64,000 bases of DNA. It comes from Nocardioides luteus. Lineage in GTDB: Bacteria > Actinomycetota > Actinomycetes > Propionibacteriales > Nocardioidaceae. The stretch lies in contig NZ_JZDQ02000029.1 of assembly GCF_000960475.2 (NCBI RefSeq), positions 1 to 64,000 of the forward strand, given 5' to 3'. The notes beneath the pieces were generated by a model. The model worked only from the letters and a program-made list of their open reading frames with translations. It searched no databases and was not told where the DNA came from. Below are positions 41,530 through 50,491 of the stretch, piece after piece (within the stretch, counting starts at the first letter, position 1; each line of letters begins with the position of its first letter). The translations under genes were made by a program, and so were the position numbers.

Positions 41530-43509
41530 GTGTCCGAGATCAAGATCGCCGTACTCACCCCCGACGGGCGCGAGGAACGGACGGTCACTACGGGCACGAA
41601 GGCGTGGGAGCTCTTCGCGGACAACCCCGACGTGATCGCCGCGCGCGTGGGGGAGGACCTCAAGGACCTCTCCTACGAGCTCGCCGACGGCGACGAGGTC
41701 GAGGGCGTCCTGATCGACTCCAAGGACGGCCACGACATCCTGCGTCACTCGACCGCGCACGTGATGGCGCAGGCGGTGCAGGAGCTCTTCCCCGAGGCCA
41801 AGCTGGGCATCGGCCCGCCGGTGACCGACGGCTTCTACTACGACTTCGACGTCGAGACCCCGTTCGTGCCCGAGGACCTGGTCAAGATCGAGTCCCGGAT
41901 GAAGAAGATCATCAAGGCCAACCAGAAGTTCTCCCGCCGGGTCACCACCGACGACGACGCCCGCGTCGAGCTGGCCGACGAGCCCTACAAGCTCGAGCTG
42001 ATCGGCCTCAAGGGTTCGGCCGCCGACGCGGCCGAGGGAGCCGACGCCGAGGTCGGCGGCGGTGAGCTGACCATCTACGACAACCTCGACCGCAACGGCG
42101 AGATCGCCTGGAAGGACCTCTGCCGAGGCCCGCACCTGCCGACCACCAAGCGGATCCCCGCCTTCAAGCTGATGCGCAGCGCAGCGGCGTACTGGCGAGG
42201 TGACGAGAAGAACAAGCAGCTCCAGCGCATCTACGGCACCGCCTGGGAGTCCAAGGAGGCGCTCGACGCCCACCTGGCCCGGATCGAGGAGGCCGAGCGC
42301 CGCGACCACCGCAAGCTCGGCCGCGAGCTCGACCTCTACTCCTTCCCCGACGAGCTCGGCTCCGGCCTGCCGGTCTTCCACCCCAAGGGTGGCGTGATCA
42401 AGCGGGAGATGGAGGACTACGTACGCCGCCGGCACATCGAGGAGGGCTTCTCCTACGTCGGCACCCCGCACATCTCCAAGGACGGCCTCTTCCACACCTC
42501 CGGCCACCTTCCCTACTACGCCGACACGATGTTCCCGCCGATGGAGCTCGAGGGCGCGAAGTACCAGCTCAAGGCCATGTCGTGCCCGATGCACAACCTG
42601 ATCTACAAGGCCAAGGGCCGCTCCTACCGTGAGCTGCCGCTGCGCCTGTTCGAGTTCGGCACGGTCTACCGCTACGAGAAGTCGGGCGTGGTCCACGGGC
42701 TGACCCGCGTGCGCGGCCTGACCCAGGACGACTCCCACTCCTACGTCACCAAGGAGCAGGCGCCGGCCGAGATCAAGCACCTGCTCGACTTCGTGCTCGG
42801 TGTCCTCAAGGACTTCGGCCTCGACGACTTCTACCTCGAGCTGTCGACCCGCGACGCCGACAACGCCAAGTTCATCGGCTCCGACGAGCAGTGGGAGACC
42901 GCGACCAAGATCCTCGAGGACGTAGCCACCGAGTCCGGTCTCGAGCTGGTGGCCGACCCGGGCGGTGCCGCCTTCTACGGCCCGAAGATCTCCGTCCAGG
43001 CCCGTGACGCGATCGGCCGCACCTGGCAGATGTCGACGATCCAGTACGACTTCAACCAGCCCGCCCGCTTCGGGCTGGAGTACCAGGCCGCCGACGGCAC
43101 CCGGCAGGAGCCGGTGATGATCCACTCGGCCAAGTTCGGCTCCATCGAGCGCTTCCTCGGTGTGCTCGTCGAGCACTACGCCGGCGCGATGCCGCCGTGG
43201 CTCGCCCCGGTCCAGGTCGTCGGAATCCCCGTCGCCGACGCGTTCACCGACTACCTCTACGAGGTCGCCGGCAAGCTGAAGGCCCAGGGCATCCGGGTCG
43301 AGGTCGACGAGTCCGACGACCGCTTCCAGAAGAAGATCCGCAACGCCCAGCTGCAGAAGATCCCGTTCATGCTGATCGCCGGTGGCGAGGACGTCGAGAA
43401 GGGTGCGGTCAGCTTCCGCTACCGCGACGGCCGCCAGGAGAACGGCATCCCGGTCGACGAGGCGATCGAGCGGATCGTGGCCGCCGTGGAGTCTCACGAG
43501 CAGGTCTGA
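41530..43509 (+). CDS. thrS: Threonyl-tRNA synthetase
   Basis: A 659-residue class II synthetase charging tRNA-Thr. An N-terminal TGS domain ([16 protein letters not shown]) is followed by the editing domain with HSTAHVMAQ, then the catalytic core with motif 2 FRYEKSG-type ([21 protein letters not shown]), the zinc-site Cys and His ([12 protein letters not shown] and [12 protein letters not shown]) and the C-terminal anticodon-binding domain ([21 protein letters not shown]). GTG at 41530 follows AGGAGAGATC. No T-box or attenuator is seen in the 73-bp gap upstream. A strong terminator follows. Confidence 0.96.
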   Translation: MSEIKIAVLTPDGREERTVTTGTKAWELFADNPDVIAARVGEDLKDLSYELADGDEVEGVLIDSKDGHDILRHSTAHVMAQAVQELFPEAKLGIGPPVTDGFYYDFDVETPFVPEDLVKIESRMKKIIKANQKFSRRVTTDDDARVELADEPYKLELIGLKGSAADAAEGADAEVGGGELTIYDNLDRNGEIAWKDLCRGPHLPTTKRIPAFKLMRSAAAYWRGDEKNKQLQRIYGTAWESKEALDAHLARIEEAERRDHRKLGRELDLYSFPDELGSGLPVFHPKGGVIKREMEDYVRRRHIEEGFSYVGTPHISKDGLFHTSGHLPYYADTMFPPMELEGAKYQLKAMSCPMHNLIYKAKGRSYRELPLRLFEFGTVYRYEKSGVVHGLTRVRGLTQDDSHSYVTKEQAPAEIKHLLDFVLGVLKDFGLDDFYLELSTRDADNAKFIGSDEQWETATKILEDVATESGLELVADPGGAAFYGPKISVQARDAIGRTWQMSTIQYDFNQPARFGLEYQAADGTRQEPVMIHSAKFGSIERFLGVLVEHYAGAMPPWLAPVQVVGIPVADAFTDYLYEVAGKLKAQGIRVEVDESDDRFQKKIRNAQLQKIPFMLIAGGEDVEKGAVSFRYRDGRQENGIPVDEAIERIVAAVESHEQV

Positions 43510-43520
43510 TCCAGACTGAT

Positions 43521-43561
43521 CCGCGAGGGCGGTGCGTGCATGTCACGCACCGCCCTCGCGG
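43521..43561 (+). terminator. Perfect 18-bp-stem terminator after thrS
   Basis: Arms CCGCGAGGGCGGTGCGTG (43521-43538) and complement (43544-43561) flank a 5-base loop. A short T-containing tail (CATTTCC) follows. This is one of the strongest hairpins in the window, 11 bp after the stop. Confidence 0.85.
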
Positions 43562-43593
43562 CATTTCCGGGCCTTCCCCGCGGGGCGGAGAAC

Positions 43594-43641
43594 TACGCGC
43601 GACACAAAGTCGCGCGTACTCTTGTTATCGAGACACGTGTC
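43594..43641. promoter_or_regulatory. Two palindromes upstream of the diiron oxygenase
   Basis: TACGCGCGAC-ACAAA-GTCGCGCGTA (43594-43618) has perfect 10-bp arms, and GACACGTGTC (43632-43641) is a perfect 10-bp palindrome. Both lie 65-110 bp before the oxygenase start, where a promoter is expected. The first may also be a hairpin or binding site; the second is a common TetR-like core. The TetR gene at 46465 is a candidate partner. Confidence 0.55.
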
Positions 43642-43705
43642 CGGGTAACGTGGGTCACGTCGTTAGCAGCTCAACGTAGAACTCAACGGTGAAGGAGCGA
43701 TCGTC

Positions 43706-44701
43706 ATGACCGCCGTTCAGGATGAGAAGTCCACCGGATACGTCCGCCAGGGCAAGCAGGCCTACCTCGACACGCTTCGTACGCTGTCCGAGGCCTCGGT
43801 CGAGGTGCACTTCGATCCGTTCAAGGACATCGACTGGGACTCCGACGAGCTCGCGGTGCGGCCGGACGACGAGCGCTGGATCCTCAACGACGCCGACGAG
43901 ATCGGCGCCCACCCGTGGTACAAGGCGCTGCCCAAGCAGCGCCAGATCGAGATCGGGATGTACCGCTGGGCCCAGGTCGCCAAGGTCGGCCTGCAGTTCG
44001 AGCAGCTGCTCATCGGCGGCGTCATGAACCACCTGGTCTGGTCGGAGAACAACAACCCGGAGTTCCGCTACGCGACTCACGAGGTGACCGAGGAGACCCA
44101 CCACACCCAGATGTTCCAGGAGTTCGTCAACCGGGTGAACCCCGACGTGGCGGGCGCACCGACCTACTTCAAGGTCCTGGTGCCGCTGATGGCCTCGGCC
44201 GGCGCCTGGTTCCCCGAGGCGTTCTTTACCGGCATCCTGGCGGGCGAGGAGCCGATCGACCACCTGCAGAAGGGCGCGATGCGCTCCGGCGGCAGCCACC
44301 CCGCGGCCAACCGGATCATGCAGATCCACATCGCCGAGGAGGCCCGCCACATCGGCTTCGCCCACCAGTACCTCGAGCAGCACGTGCCCGAGCTCGGCCG
44401 GGTGAAGAAGACCCTGCTGGCCTACGTCTTCCCGGTCATCATGCGACTGCTCTGCGACGTGATCATGGTCCCGAGCAAGCAGGCCCGCTACGACATGGGC
44501 ATCCCGGACGAGGTCGCGAAGGAGATCTGGTGGAAGTCGGAGGAGTCCGAGAAGCTGCTGCGTGACCTCTTCGGCGACGTACGCCTCCTGGCCGACAACC
44601 TGGGCATCCGCAAGGGCCCGGCCAAGCTGCTGTGGAAGCTGACCGGCATCGACGGGCGCGCCTCGCGCTTCCGTGCCGAGCCGCGCGCGGCCTCCTACTG
44701 A
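43706..44701 (+). CDS. AurF-like diiron oxygenase
   Basis: A 331-residue protein of the p-aminobenzoate N-oxygenase (AurF) diiron family. Ferritin-like helices carry iron ligands: FEQLLIGGVMNHLVW, EVTEETHHTQMF (Glu-x2-His), EAFFTGILAGEEPIDH and IHIAEEARHIGFA. Such enzymes oxygenate amines or alkyl groups using two electrons from a ferredoxin system. The ferredoxin reductase FprB follows 46 bp later, a plausible electron donor. ATG at 43706 follows GGTGAAGGAGCGATCG. The substrate is unknown. Confidence 0.88.
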   Translation: MTAVQDEKSTGYVRQGKQAYLDTLRTLSEASVEVHFDPFKDIDWDSDELAVRPDDERWILNDADEIGAHPWYKALPKQRQIEIGMYRWAQVAKVGLQFEQLLIGGVMNHLVWSENNNPEFRYATHEVTEETHHTQMFQEFVNRVNPDVAGAPTYFKVLVPLMASAGAWFPEAFFTGILAGEEPIDHLQKGAMRSGGSHPAANRIMQIHIAEEARHIGFAHQYLEQHVPELGRVKKTLLAYVFPVIMRLLCDVIMVPSKQARYDMGIPDEVAKEIWWKSEESEKLLRDLFGDVRLLADNLGIRKGPAKLLWKLTGIDGRASRFRAEPRAASY

Positions 44702-44747
44702 TCCCGTCAGATCCCTCAGCCCCGTGGTCCTAGAACGGTAGTCACCA

Positions 44748-46424
44748 GTGCCTCACGTCGTCACCCAGTCGTGCTGTGCCGACGCCTCGTGCGTCGTCGC
44801 CTGCCCGGTCAATTGCATCCACCCCGCCCCCGGCGAGCCCGGCTTCGGTGAGGCCGAGATGCTCTACGTCGACGCCAAGAGCTGCGTCGACTGCGGAGCC
44901 TGCGTCACGGCCTGCCCGGCCGACGCGATCGTGCCGCACACGACCCTGAGCGCCGCGCAGCAGCCGTTCCTGGCGATCAACGCGGAGTACTTCGAGGTCT
45001 TCCCGCACCAGGACCGCACCCCGCTGGCCCTGGTCCACCCCCAGCGCCGGCTGACCCGCACCGGACCGTTCCGGGTCGCGGTCGTCGGTGCCGGGCCGGC
45101 GGGGATGTACGCCGCCGACGAGCTGCTCAAGCACCCCGAGATCACCGTCGACGTCTTCGACCGGCTGCCGACGCCGTACGGCCTGGTGCGGGCCGGCGTC
45201 GCTCCCGACCACCAGAGCACCAAGCAGGTCGAGAAGCTCTTCGCGCAGATCGAGTCGCAGCCCGGCTTCCGCTACTTCCTGGGCGTCGAGGTCGGCAAGG
45301 ACGTCTCCCACGCCGAGCTGACCGCCCGCTACGACGCCGTCGTCTACACGGTCGGCGCGGCGAGCGACCGGCCCCTCGGGATCGACGGCGACGACCTGCC
45401 CGGCTCGCTCAGCGCGACCGACTTCGTGGGCTGGTACAACGGCCACCCCGACAAGCAGGACCTGCCCGTCCACCTCGGCGCCGAGTCGATCCCCTCGGGA
45501 CGGGTCGTCCTCGTCGGCAACGGCAACGTGGCGCTCGACTGCGCCCGGATCCTCGCCGAGGACCCCGAGCGGCTGGCCGGCACCGACATCGCCGACGGGC
45601 CGCTGGCGGTGCTGCGCGACAGCGCGGTGCGTGAGGTCGTCGTCCTCGGGCGCAGGGGGCCCGGGGAGGCGGCGTTCACCGTGCCGGAGCTGGTCGGCCT
45701 GATGGGCCACACCGGCGTCAACGTCGTCGTGGACACCGGCGATCTTCCGCTCGAGGAGGCCGGTGACGGCACCACCACCCGGCTGCTGCGTGAGCTCGCC
45801 GGCCGCGAGGTGCGGCCGGAGCTGCGTACGATCGTGCTCCGCTTCCTCAGCTCGCCCGTTCGCGTGCTGGGCGAGGACCGGGTCACCGGCGTCGAGGTGG
45901 GCCGCAACCGGCTCCAGCGCGACGAGAACGGCGTCGTCCGGGCGGTCCCCACCGGCGAGACCGAGGTCGTGGAGACCGGGATGCTGCTGCGCGCGGTCGG
46001 CTACAAGGGCCTGCCCGTGGCCGATCTTCCCTACGACGCCGCGACCGGCACCGTCCCCAACGAGCGCGGCCGGGTGCTCCCGGGCGTCTACGTGGCGGGC
46101 TGGGTCAAGCGCGGCCCGAACGGCTTCATCGGCACCAACAAGACCGATGCCACAGAGACCGTCGAGCAGCTGCTCGACGACCTCGACGCGGACCGGATCC
46201 CGGCCCCGGTCGGCGACACCCGGGAGATCACCGCGATCGTCCGCAGCCGCCAGCCCGGGATGGTCGACCTGGCCGGCTGGCAGGCGATCGACCGCGAGGA
46301 GAAGCGCCGCGGCGCCGAGTCGGCCCGCCCGCGGGTGAAGATCACCGATGTCGAGGAGATGAGGGGCATCGCCGCGAAGTCGCGGAAACCCCGATACGCT
46401 CTGGGACGTCGCAAGCAGCGCTGA
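44748..46424 (+). CDS. fprB: Ferredoxin/ferredoxin-NADP reductase fusion (FprB-like)
   Basis: A 558-residue flavoprotein. Residues 1-75 are a seven-iron ferredoxin with the CxCys pattern CCADASCVVACPVNCIHP and CVDCGACVTACPADAI. Residues 95-540 are an adrenodoxin-reductase-type FprA domain: AVVGAGPAGMYAADELL, DRLPTPYGLVRAGVAPDHQ, VLVGNGNVALDCARIL and YVAGWVKRGPNGFIGTNKTDA. It moves electrons from NADPH to its own ferredoxin and on to oxygenases. GTG at 44748. It follows the diiron gene and precedes a TetR gene by 40 bp, forming a probable transcription unit. Confidence 0.94.
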   Translation: MPHVVTQSCCADASCVVACPVNCIHPAPGEPGFGEAEMLYVDAKSCVDCGACVTACPADAIVPHTTLSAAQQPFLAINAEYFEVFPHQDRTPLALVHPQRRLTRTGPFRVAVVGAGPAGMYAADELLKHPEITVDVFDRLPTPYGLVRAGVAPDHQSTKQVEKLFAQIESQPGFRYFLGVEVGKDVSHAELTARYDAVVYTVGAASDRPLGIDGDDLPGSLSATDFVGWYNGHPDKQDLPVHLGAESIPSGRVVLVGNGNVALDCARILAEDPERLAGTDIADGPLAVLRDSAVREVVVLGRRGPGEAAFTVPELVGLMGHTGVNVVVDTGDLPLEEAGDGTTTRLLRELAGREVRPELRTIVLRFLSSPVRVLGEDRVTGVEVGRNRLQRDENGVVRAVPTGETEVVETGMLLRAVGYKGLPVADLPYDAATGTVPNERGRVLPGVYVAGWVKRGPNGFIGTNKTDATETVEQLLDDLDADRIPAPVGDTREITAIVRSRQPGMVDLAGWQAIDREEKRRGAESARPRVKITDVEEMRGIAAKSRKPRYALGRRKQR

Positions 46425-46464
46425 GACGCTCTCGACACGAGCACGGGAGCAGGGGGAGACGCGG

Positions 46465-47172
46465 GTGGCCGGTGAGAAGCGCGATGGTCGGCAGGAACGG
46501 TGGAGCAAGCACAACGAGCAGCGCCGCCAGCAGATCATCGATGCCGCCATCGCGGTGATCGAGGCCGGTGAGCCGGGCGCCGACGTCCAGGTGCAGCAGA
46601 TCGCGGTGCGCGCCGGACTGTCCCGCACGGTCATCTACCGCCACTTCGAGGACCGCGCCGACCTCGACCGGGCCGTGCAGCAGGCGATCCTCGACGGGCT
46701 CTGGTCCGACCTGATGCCCGGGATCACCCTCGACGGCACCGTGCCGCAGATCATCGAGCGGATCATCGGCACCTACGTACGCTGGGCCCGGGCCCATCCC
46801 GCGCTCCACCTCGCCGCCGACCACGACATCGAAGGCGGCGACAACGGCCCTCTCCAGCAGGGGATGGAGCAGCTCGCCGGCCGGATCTCGACCATCGTCG
46901 GCACGGCCGTCATCGCTCTCGGGGGCAACCCCACCGAGGAGGAGGCCGAGGCGCTCGATCCGCTGATCTACGGCCTCGTCGGGGCGGTCTTCGGTGCCGT
47001 ACGCCGCTGGCTGACCCGCACCGGCGAGCGGCTGCCCGCCGAGACGCTGGAGCGGCTCACCGCCCAGTCCATCTGGTTCGTGATCGACGGTCACGCACGC
47101 GGGTTCGGGATCGAGCTCGACCCCGACCTTCCTCTGGAAGAACTCCTGTCCAAGGACGTCCTCGCGGTATAG
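46465..47172 (+). CDS. TetR/AcrR-family regulator
   Basis: A 235-residue regulator. The HTH is RRQQIIDAAIAVIEAGEPGADVQVQQIAVRAGLSRTVIYRHFEDRADLDRAVQQ, with a C-terminal domain containing WARAHPALHLAADHD and DPLIYGLVGAVFGAVRRWL, as in the mycobacterial regulators next to FprB-type genes. GTG at 46465 follows AGGGGGAGACGC. The gene is downstream of the reductase and likely part of the same unit; it could bind the palindromes upstream of the diiron gene. Confidence 0.9.
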   Translation: MAGEKRDGRQERWSKHNEQRRQQIIDAAIAVIEAGEPGADVQVQQIAVRAGLSRTVIYRHFEDRADLDRAVQQAILDGLWSDLMPGITLDGTVPQIIERIIGTYVRWARAHPALHLAADHDIEGGDNGPLQQGMEQLAGRISTIVGTAVIALGGNPTEEEAEALDPLIYGLVGAVFGAVRRWLTRTGERLPAETLERLTAQSIWFVIDGHARGFGIELDPDLPLEELLSKDVLAV

Positions 47173-47220
47173 CCTCCCGGTATCACCCGGCCGCACGGCC
47201 GTTCATTCCAGGAGAAGACC

Positions 47221-48282
47221 ATGCCCCACATGCGCAGACTCTCGATCGCCGTCACCGCCGGCCTCGCAGCCACCGCGGGCCTCGCCGTCCCGCTGAGTCA
47301 GGCCACCGCGGCCCCCGGCAGCGGCTCGTCCGAGGGCACCGCCCGCGTCTTCATGGTCAACCCGGTCCAGTCCAGCAATGACCAGGACCTGACCGACCAG
47401 AAGGACGCCGCGAGCGCCGTGCCGGACAGCGCCTACGCCGAGGTGCCGCTCAGCCACCTGGACGGCTCGGGCTACCTCCGCGGTGACTACGCCGTCGTCG
47501 AGTCGAGCACCGGCACGCCGGCGTACTCCACCACCAACAGCTACTCCTACGACCGCCACGAGGACCAGTTCGAGCAGGTCATGGGCTACTTCTGGGTGAC
47601 CCGCGCGCAGACCTACCTGCACACCCTCGGCTTCGGCGAGACGCTCCCGGGCGTCCTGAACGAGCCGTTCTCGGTCAAGATCAACCAGTACGGCGGCGAC
47701 AACTCCTACCAGACCGACAAGCCGTTCCGGATCCGGCTGGGCAAGGGTGGTGTCGACGACGCCGAGGACGCCGAGGTGATCGTCCACGAGTACGGCCACG
47801 CCGTGCACGCCAGCCAGGTGCCCGGCTACGGCAGCAGCCTCGACGCGGGCTCGATCGGGGAGGCGTTCGGCGACTACCTCGCCGTGACGGTCGGCCTCGA
47901 CGCCGCCTCGGAGTTCGGCTGGCCGGTCGCCGCCGACCCGTCCTGCCCGATGGACTGGGACGCGACCTCCTACACCAAGGCCCCGCACTGCATCCGCAGC
48001 TTCCACACCGGCCTGACCGTCGCGGACCGTCGCGGCGAGGTCCACTACGACGGCCAGATCTGGAGCCAGGCGCTGTGGGAGATCCGTGAGGGCTACGAGG
48101 CCCTCGGCCTCTCCACCCGCGACTGGGACAGCACCCTGATCTACTCGCAGTTCTCCTACGCCCCGGACACCAGCTTCCAGGACGCCGCCGCCGAGACGTA
48201 CGCCGCGGCCGTGGCTCGCGACGGCCAGGCGGCCGCCGACCTGGTCCGCGACCGGTTCGCCGCGCGGGGGATCACCTTCTGA
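47221..48282 (+). CDS. Secreted M36/fungalysin-like metallopeptidase
   Basis: A 353-residue extracellular zinc peptidase. An N-terminal signal peptide (residues 1-30, ending SQATA-AP) precedes the catalytic region EVIVHEYGHAVHASQ with zinc ligands His189 and His193, catalytic Glu190, and the third ligand Glu214 in GEAFGDYLAVTVG. Downstream CPMDWDATSYTKAPHCIRSFHTG contains two Cys likely to form a disulfide. Length is shorter than fungalysin because the propeptide is short. ATG at 47221 follows AGGAGAAG. Confidence 0.85.
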   Translation: MPHMRRLSIAVTAGLAATAGLAVPLSQATAAPGSGSSEGTARVFMVNPVQSSNDQDLTDQKDAASAVPDSAYAEVPLSHLDGSGYLRGDYAVVESSTGTPAYSTTNSYSYDRHEDQFEQVMGYFWVTRAQTYLHTLGFGETLPGVLNEPFSVKINQYGGDNSYQTDKPFRIRLGKGGVDDAEDAEVIVHEYGHAVHASQVPGYGSSLDAGSIGEAFGDYLAVTVGLDAASEFGWPVAADPSCPMDWDATSYTKAPHCIRSFHTGLTVADRRGEVHYDGQIWSQALWEIREGYEALGLSTRDWDSTLIYSQFSYAPDTSFQDAAAETYAAAVARDGQAAADLVRDRFAARGITF

Positions 48283-48374
48283 CCATCGCGCCGGCCGCTC
48301 GCACGGGGTGGGGGCCGGGACGATGAGGACGCAGCGCACGACCCGGTCCGCGGGCCCTGGACGTGATGGTCGGG

Positions 48375-49808
48375 TCAACCGCTGCGATCGGTCGGCAGCA
48401 GCACGGTGACGGTCATCTCCGGCCCGTGGGCGCACGCCACCGGCGCGGGCGAGCCGTGGGTGGCGTGGCGGCCGTCGTGACACAGCCTGAGCTCGCCGCC
48501 GGCGCGGGTGACCAGGGTGCTGACCAAGGACAGCCCGAGGCCTGAACCGGGGCGCGAGCGCGCCTCCTCGGCCCGGGCGAAGCGCTGCGTCGCCGTGGTC
48601 AGCAGCCCGGGAGGCATCCCGGGTCCGGCGTCGGCGACCAGCAGGCGCGCCCGACCGGTGGCGGGTTCGTCGACGCTCACCTGGACGGGTGGGGCACCGT
48701 GGACGACCGCGTTGTCGAGGAGGTTGGTGACCACTCGCTCGAGCTCGAAGTCGGCCATCCGGACCGGAACCGGCCCTTCGGGGACCGCGACGGTGAGGGC
48801 GGTGGCGTGGTCGGGATCGGCGAGACGCCGGTGGTTGACCGTACGCGTCGTGACGGTCACCAGGTCGCCGTGCCCGGCCGGGTGGCTGCCCTCGGCACGG
48901 CCGAGCTGGAGCAGCTGCTCCGAGAGCGCGGCGAGCCGGTCCAGGTCGACGGTGAGCTCGGCGAGGATCCGCTCGTGCTCGGCCGCGGTGCGGGGTCGCC
49001 GCAGGGCGAGCTGGATGCGGCTGGTCAGCAGCGTGATCGGCGTACGCAGCTCGTGACTGGCCTCGGTGACGAACTGCCGCTCCCGTTCCAGTGCGGCCTC
49101 GAGGCTGGTGAGCATGTCGTTGAAGGTGTCGCCGAGGCGGGTGATCTCGTCGTCGCGCTGGGGCGGCACGTCGAGGCGGAGGCTGGTGTTGCCGGCGGTG
49201 ATCGCGGCGGCCTGGCGCCGGTAGCACTCGACCGGCCGCAGGGCGGCGCGGGCCAGCCGGTCGCCGACCAGGGCGGTGACGAGCAGGGCGCCGATCCCGG
49301 CCAGGCTGAGCTGGAGGAGGAGCTCGCGCAGCGCCTCGTCGCGGTGGTCGCGCCTCACCCCGACCAGCAGATAGCGCCGGGGAGAGGGTGAGAGCCGGAC
49401 CGCCTGCAGGCGGTAGGGCTTGTCGGCGACGGGCAGGAAGTCGCCGACGTTGACGGTGCGCGGTGTCGTGGTCACCCCGGCCAACCGGGAGGTGGTGAGC
49501 AGGGGAGTGGTGCCGGCGGGGCCACCGCGGTCGATCACCGTGCCGTCCCCGTCCAGCACCTGCCACGGAACACCGGTGGCGTCGGCCGCCGACCGGCTGC
49601 GGATGCGGCCGTCGGGTCCGACCAGAGGCTCGAGCGCGTGGCGGGCGTGGGTGAGCTCGGTGTCGAGCCCGCGGTCCAGCGCGTAGTCGACGCGCCAGTA
49701 GACGAAGATCCCCGCGACGACGAGGACGACGAGGCTCGCGAGGGAGAAACCGGCGACGAGACGTACCCGTAGCGGCAGCCGCGACAGACGCGTGGTCAGC
49801 GGGCTCAT
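48375..49808 (-). CDS. HisKA sensor histidine kinase (EnvZ/OmpR class)
   Basis: A 477-residue sensor with a first helix (VRLVAGFSLASLVVLVVAGIFVYWRVDY), a periplasmic domain of about 110 residues, a second helix (LSLAGIGALLVTALVGDRL), a HAMP domain, the phospho-acceptor box EASHELRTPITLL and an HATPase_c with VTNLLDNAVVHG and GPGMPPGLLTTATQRFARA, then RPGSGLGLSLVSTLV. ATG overlaps the response regulator stop by 4 bp, and the next gene upstream is a GT-C-like protein, so all three are one operon. The signal is unknown. Confidence 0.93.
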   Translation of the reverse strand: MSPLTTRLSRLPLRVRLVAGFSLASLVVLVVAGIFVYWRVDYALDRGLDTELTHARHALEPLVGPDGRIRSRSAADATGVPWQVLDGDGTVIDRGGPAGTTPLLTTSRLAGVTTTPRTVNVGDFLPVADKPYRLQAVRLSPSPRRYLLVGVRRDHRDEALRELLLQLSLAGIGALLVTALVGDRLARAALRPVECYRRQAAAITAGNTSLRLDVPPQRDDEITRLGDTFNDMLTSLEAALERERQFVTEASHELRTPITLLTSRIQLALRRPRTAAEHERILAELTVDLDRLAALSEQLLQLGRAEGSHPAGHGDLVTVTTRTVNHRRLADPDHATALTVAVPEGPVPVRMADFELERVVTNLLDNAVVHGAPPVQVSVDEPATGRARLLVADAGPGMPPGLLTTATQRFARAEEARSRPGSGLGLSLVSTLVTRAGGELRLCHDGRHATHGSPAPVACAHGPEMTVTVLLPTDRSG

Positions 49809-50491
49809 CGGTTCGCCGGGGTGGTCTCGAGGCGATAGCCGGCACCGCGCAGGGTGGTGATCGTGTCGGTGCCGAAGGGCTTGTCGATCTTGCCGCGGAT
49901 GGCGGCGACGTGGACGTCGATGACGTTGCTGCGCAGGTCGGTCTCGCCGTCCCAGACCTCGTCGAGTATCCGCAGCCGGGTGACGACCTGCCCGGCGTGG
50001 GAGGCCAGCAGGTAGAGGATGTCGAACTCGCGGGTGGACAGGGTGATCTCGACCCCGCGACGGGTGACCCGGCGGGACCCCGGATCGACCACGAGGTCGC
50101 CGATCTGAGCGGGGGCCTCGCCGCTGAAGCCACCGCGCCGGTAGAGCGCCCTCAGACGGGCCAGCAGCTCGTCGAGGTCGAACGGCTTGGGCAGGTAGTC
50201 GTCGGCGCCGGCGTCGAGCCCGATGATCCGGTCGCGTACGTCGCCGCGGGCGGTGAGCATGAGGATCGGCGTCGCCAGCCCGAGGTCGCGCAGCCGCCGG
50301 GCGACGGTGACACCGTCGAGACCCGGCAGCATCCAGTCCAGGAGCGCGACGTCGTAGCCGGCATCGCCGAGCAGGCGCTCGTGGGCGACGCGCCCGTTGT
50401 GGACGACGTCGACCCGCCACCCGGCCTCGGCCAGCGACTGCTCGAGCAGGCCGGCGAGGCGTACGTCGTCCTCGGCGACGAGAATCCTCAT
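49805..50491 (-). CDS. OmpR/PhoB-family response regulator
   Basis: A 228-residue regulator: receiver with Asp8/Asp9, Asp52 (LLDWMLPGLDG), Thr of LTARGD and Lys of LPKPFDLDELLARLRAL, then a winged-helix domain GVEITLSTREFDILYLLASHAGQVVTRLRILDEVWDGETDLRSNVIDVHVAAIRGKID. It is sandwiched between GT-C-like and sensor genes with 4-bp overlaps at both ends, so translation is coupled across the operon. Confidence 0.94.
   Translation of the reverse strand: MRILVAEDDVRLAGLLEQSLAEAGWRVDVVHNGRVAHERLLGDAGYDVALLDWMLPGLDGVTVARRLRDLGLATPILMLTARGDVRDRIIGLDAGADDYLPKPFDLDELLARLRALYRRGGFSGEAPAQIGDLVVDPGSRRVTRRGVEITLSTREFDILYLLASHAGQVVTRLRILDEVWDGETDLRSNVIDVHVAAIRGKIDKPFGTDTITTLRGAGYRLETTPANR

Noticed and set aside
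41326-43497. A 723-codon open frame opposite thrS
   Set aside because: Its protein is a low-complexity Leu/Val/Gly/Asp composition mirrored from thrS codons. This is normal in high-GC DNA and has no domain.
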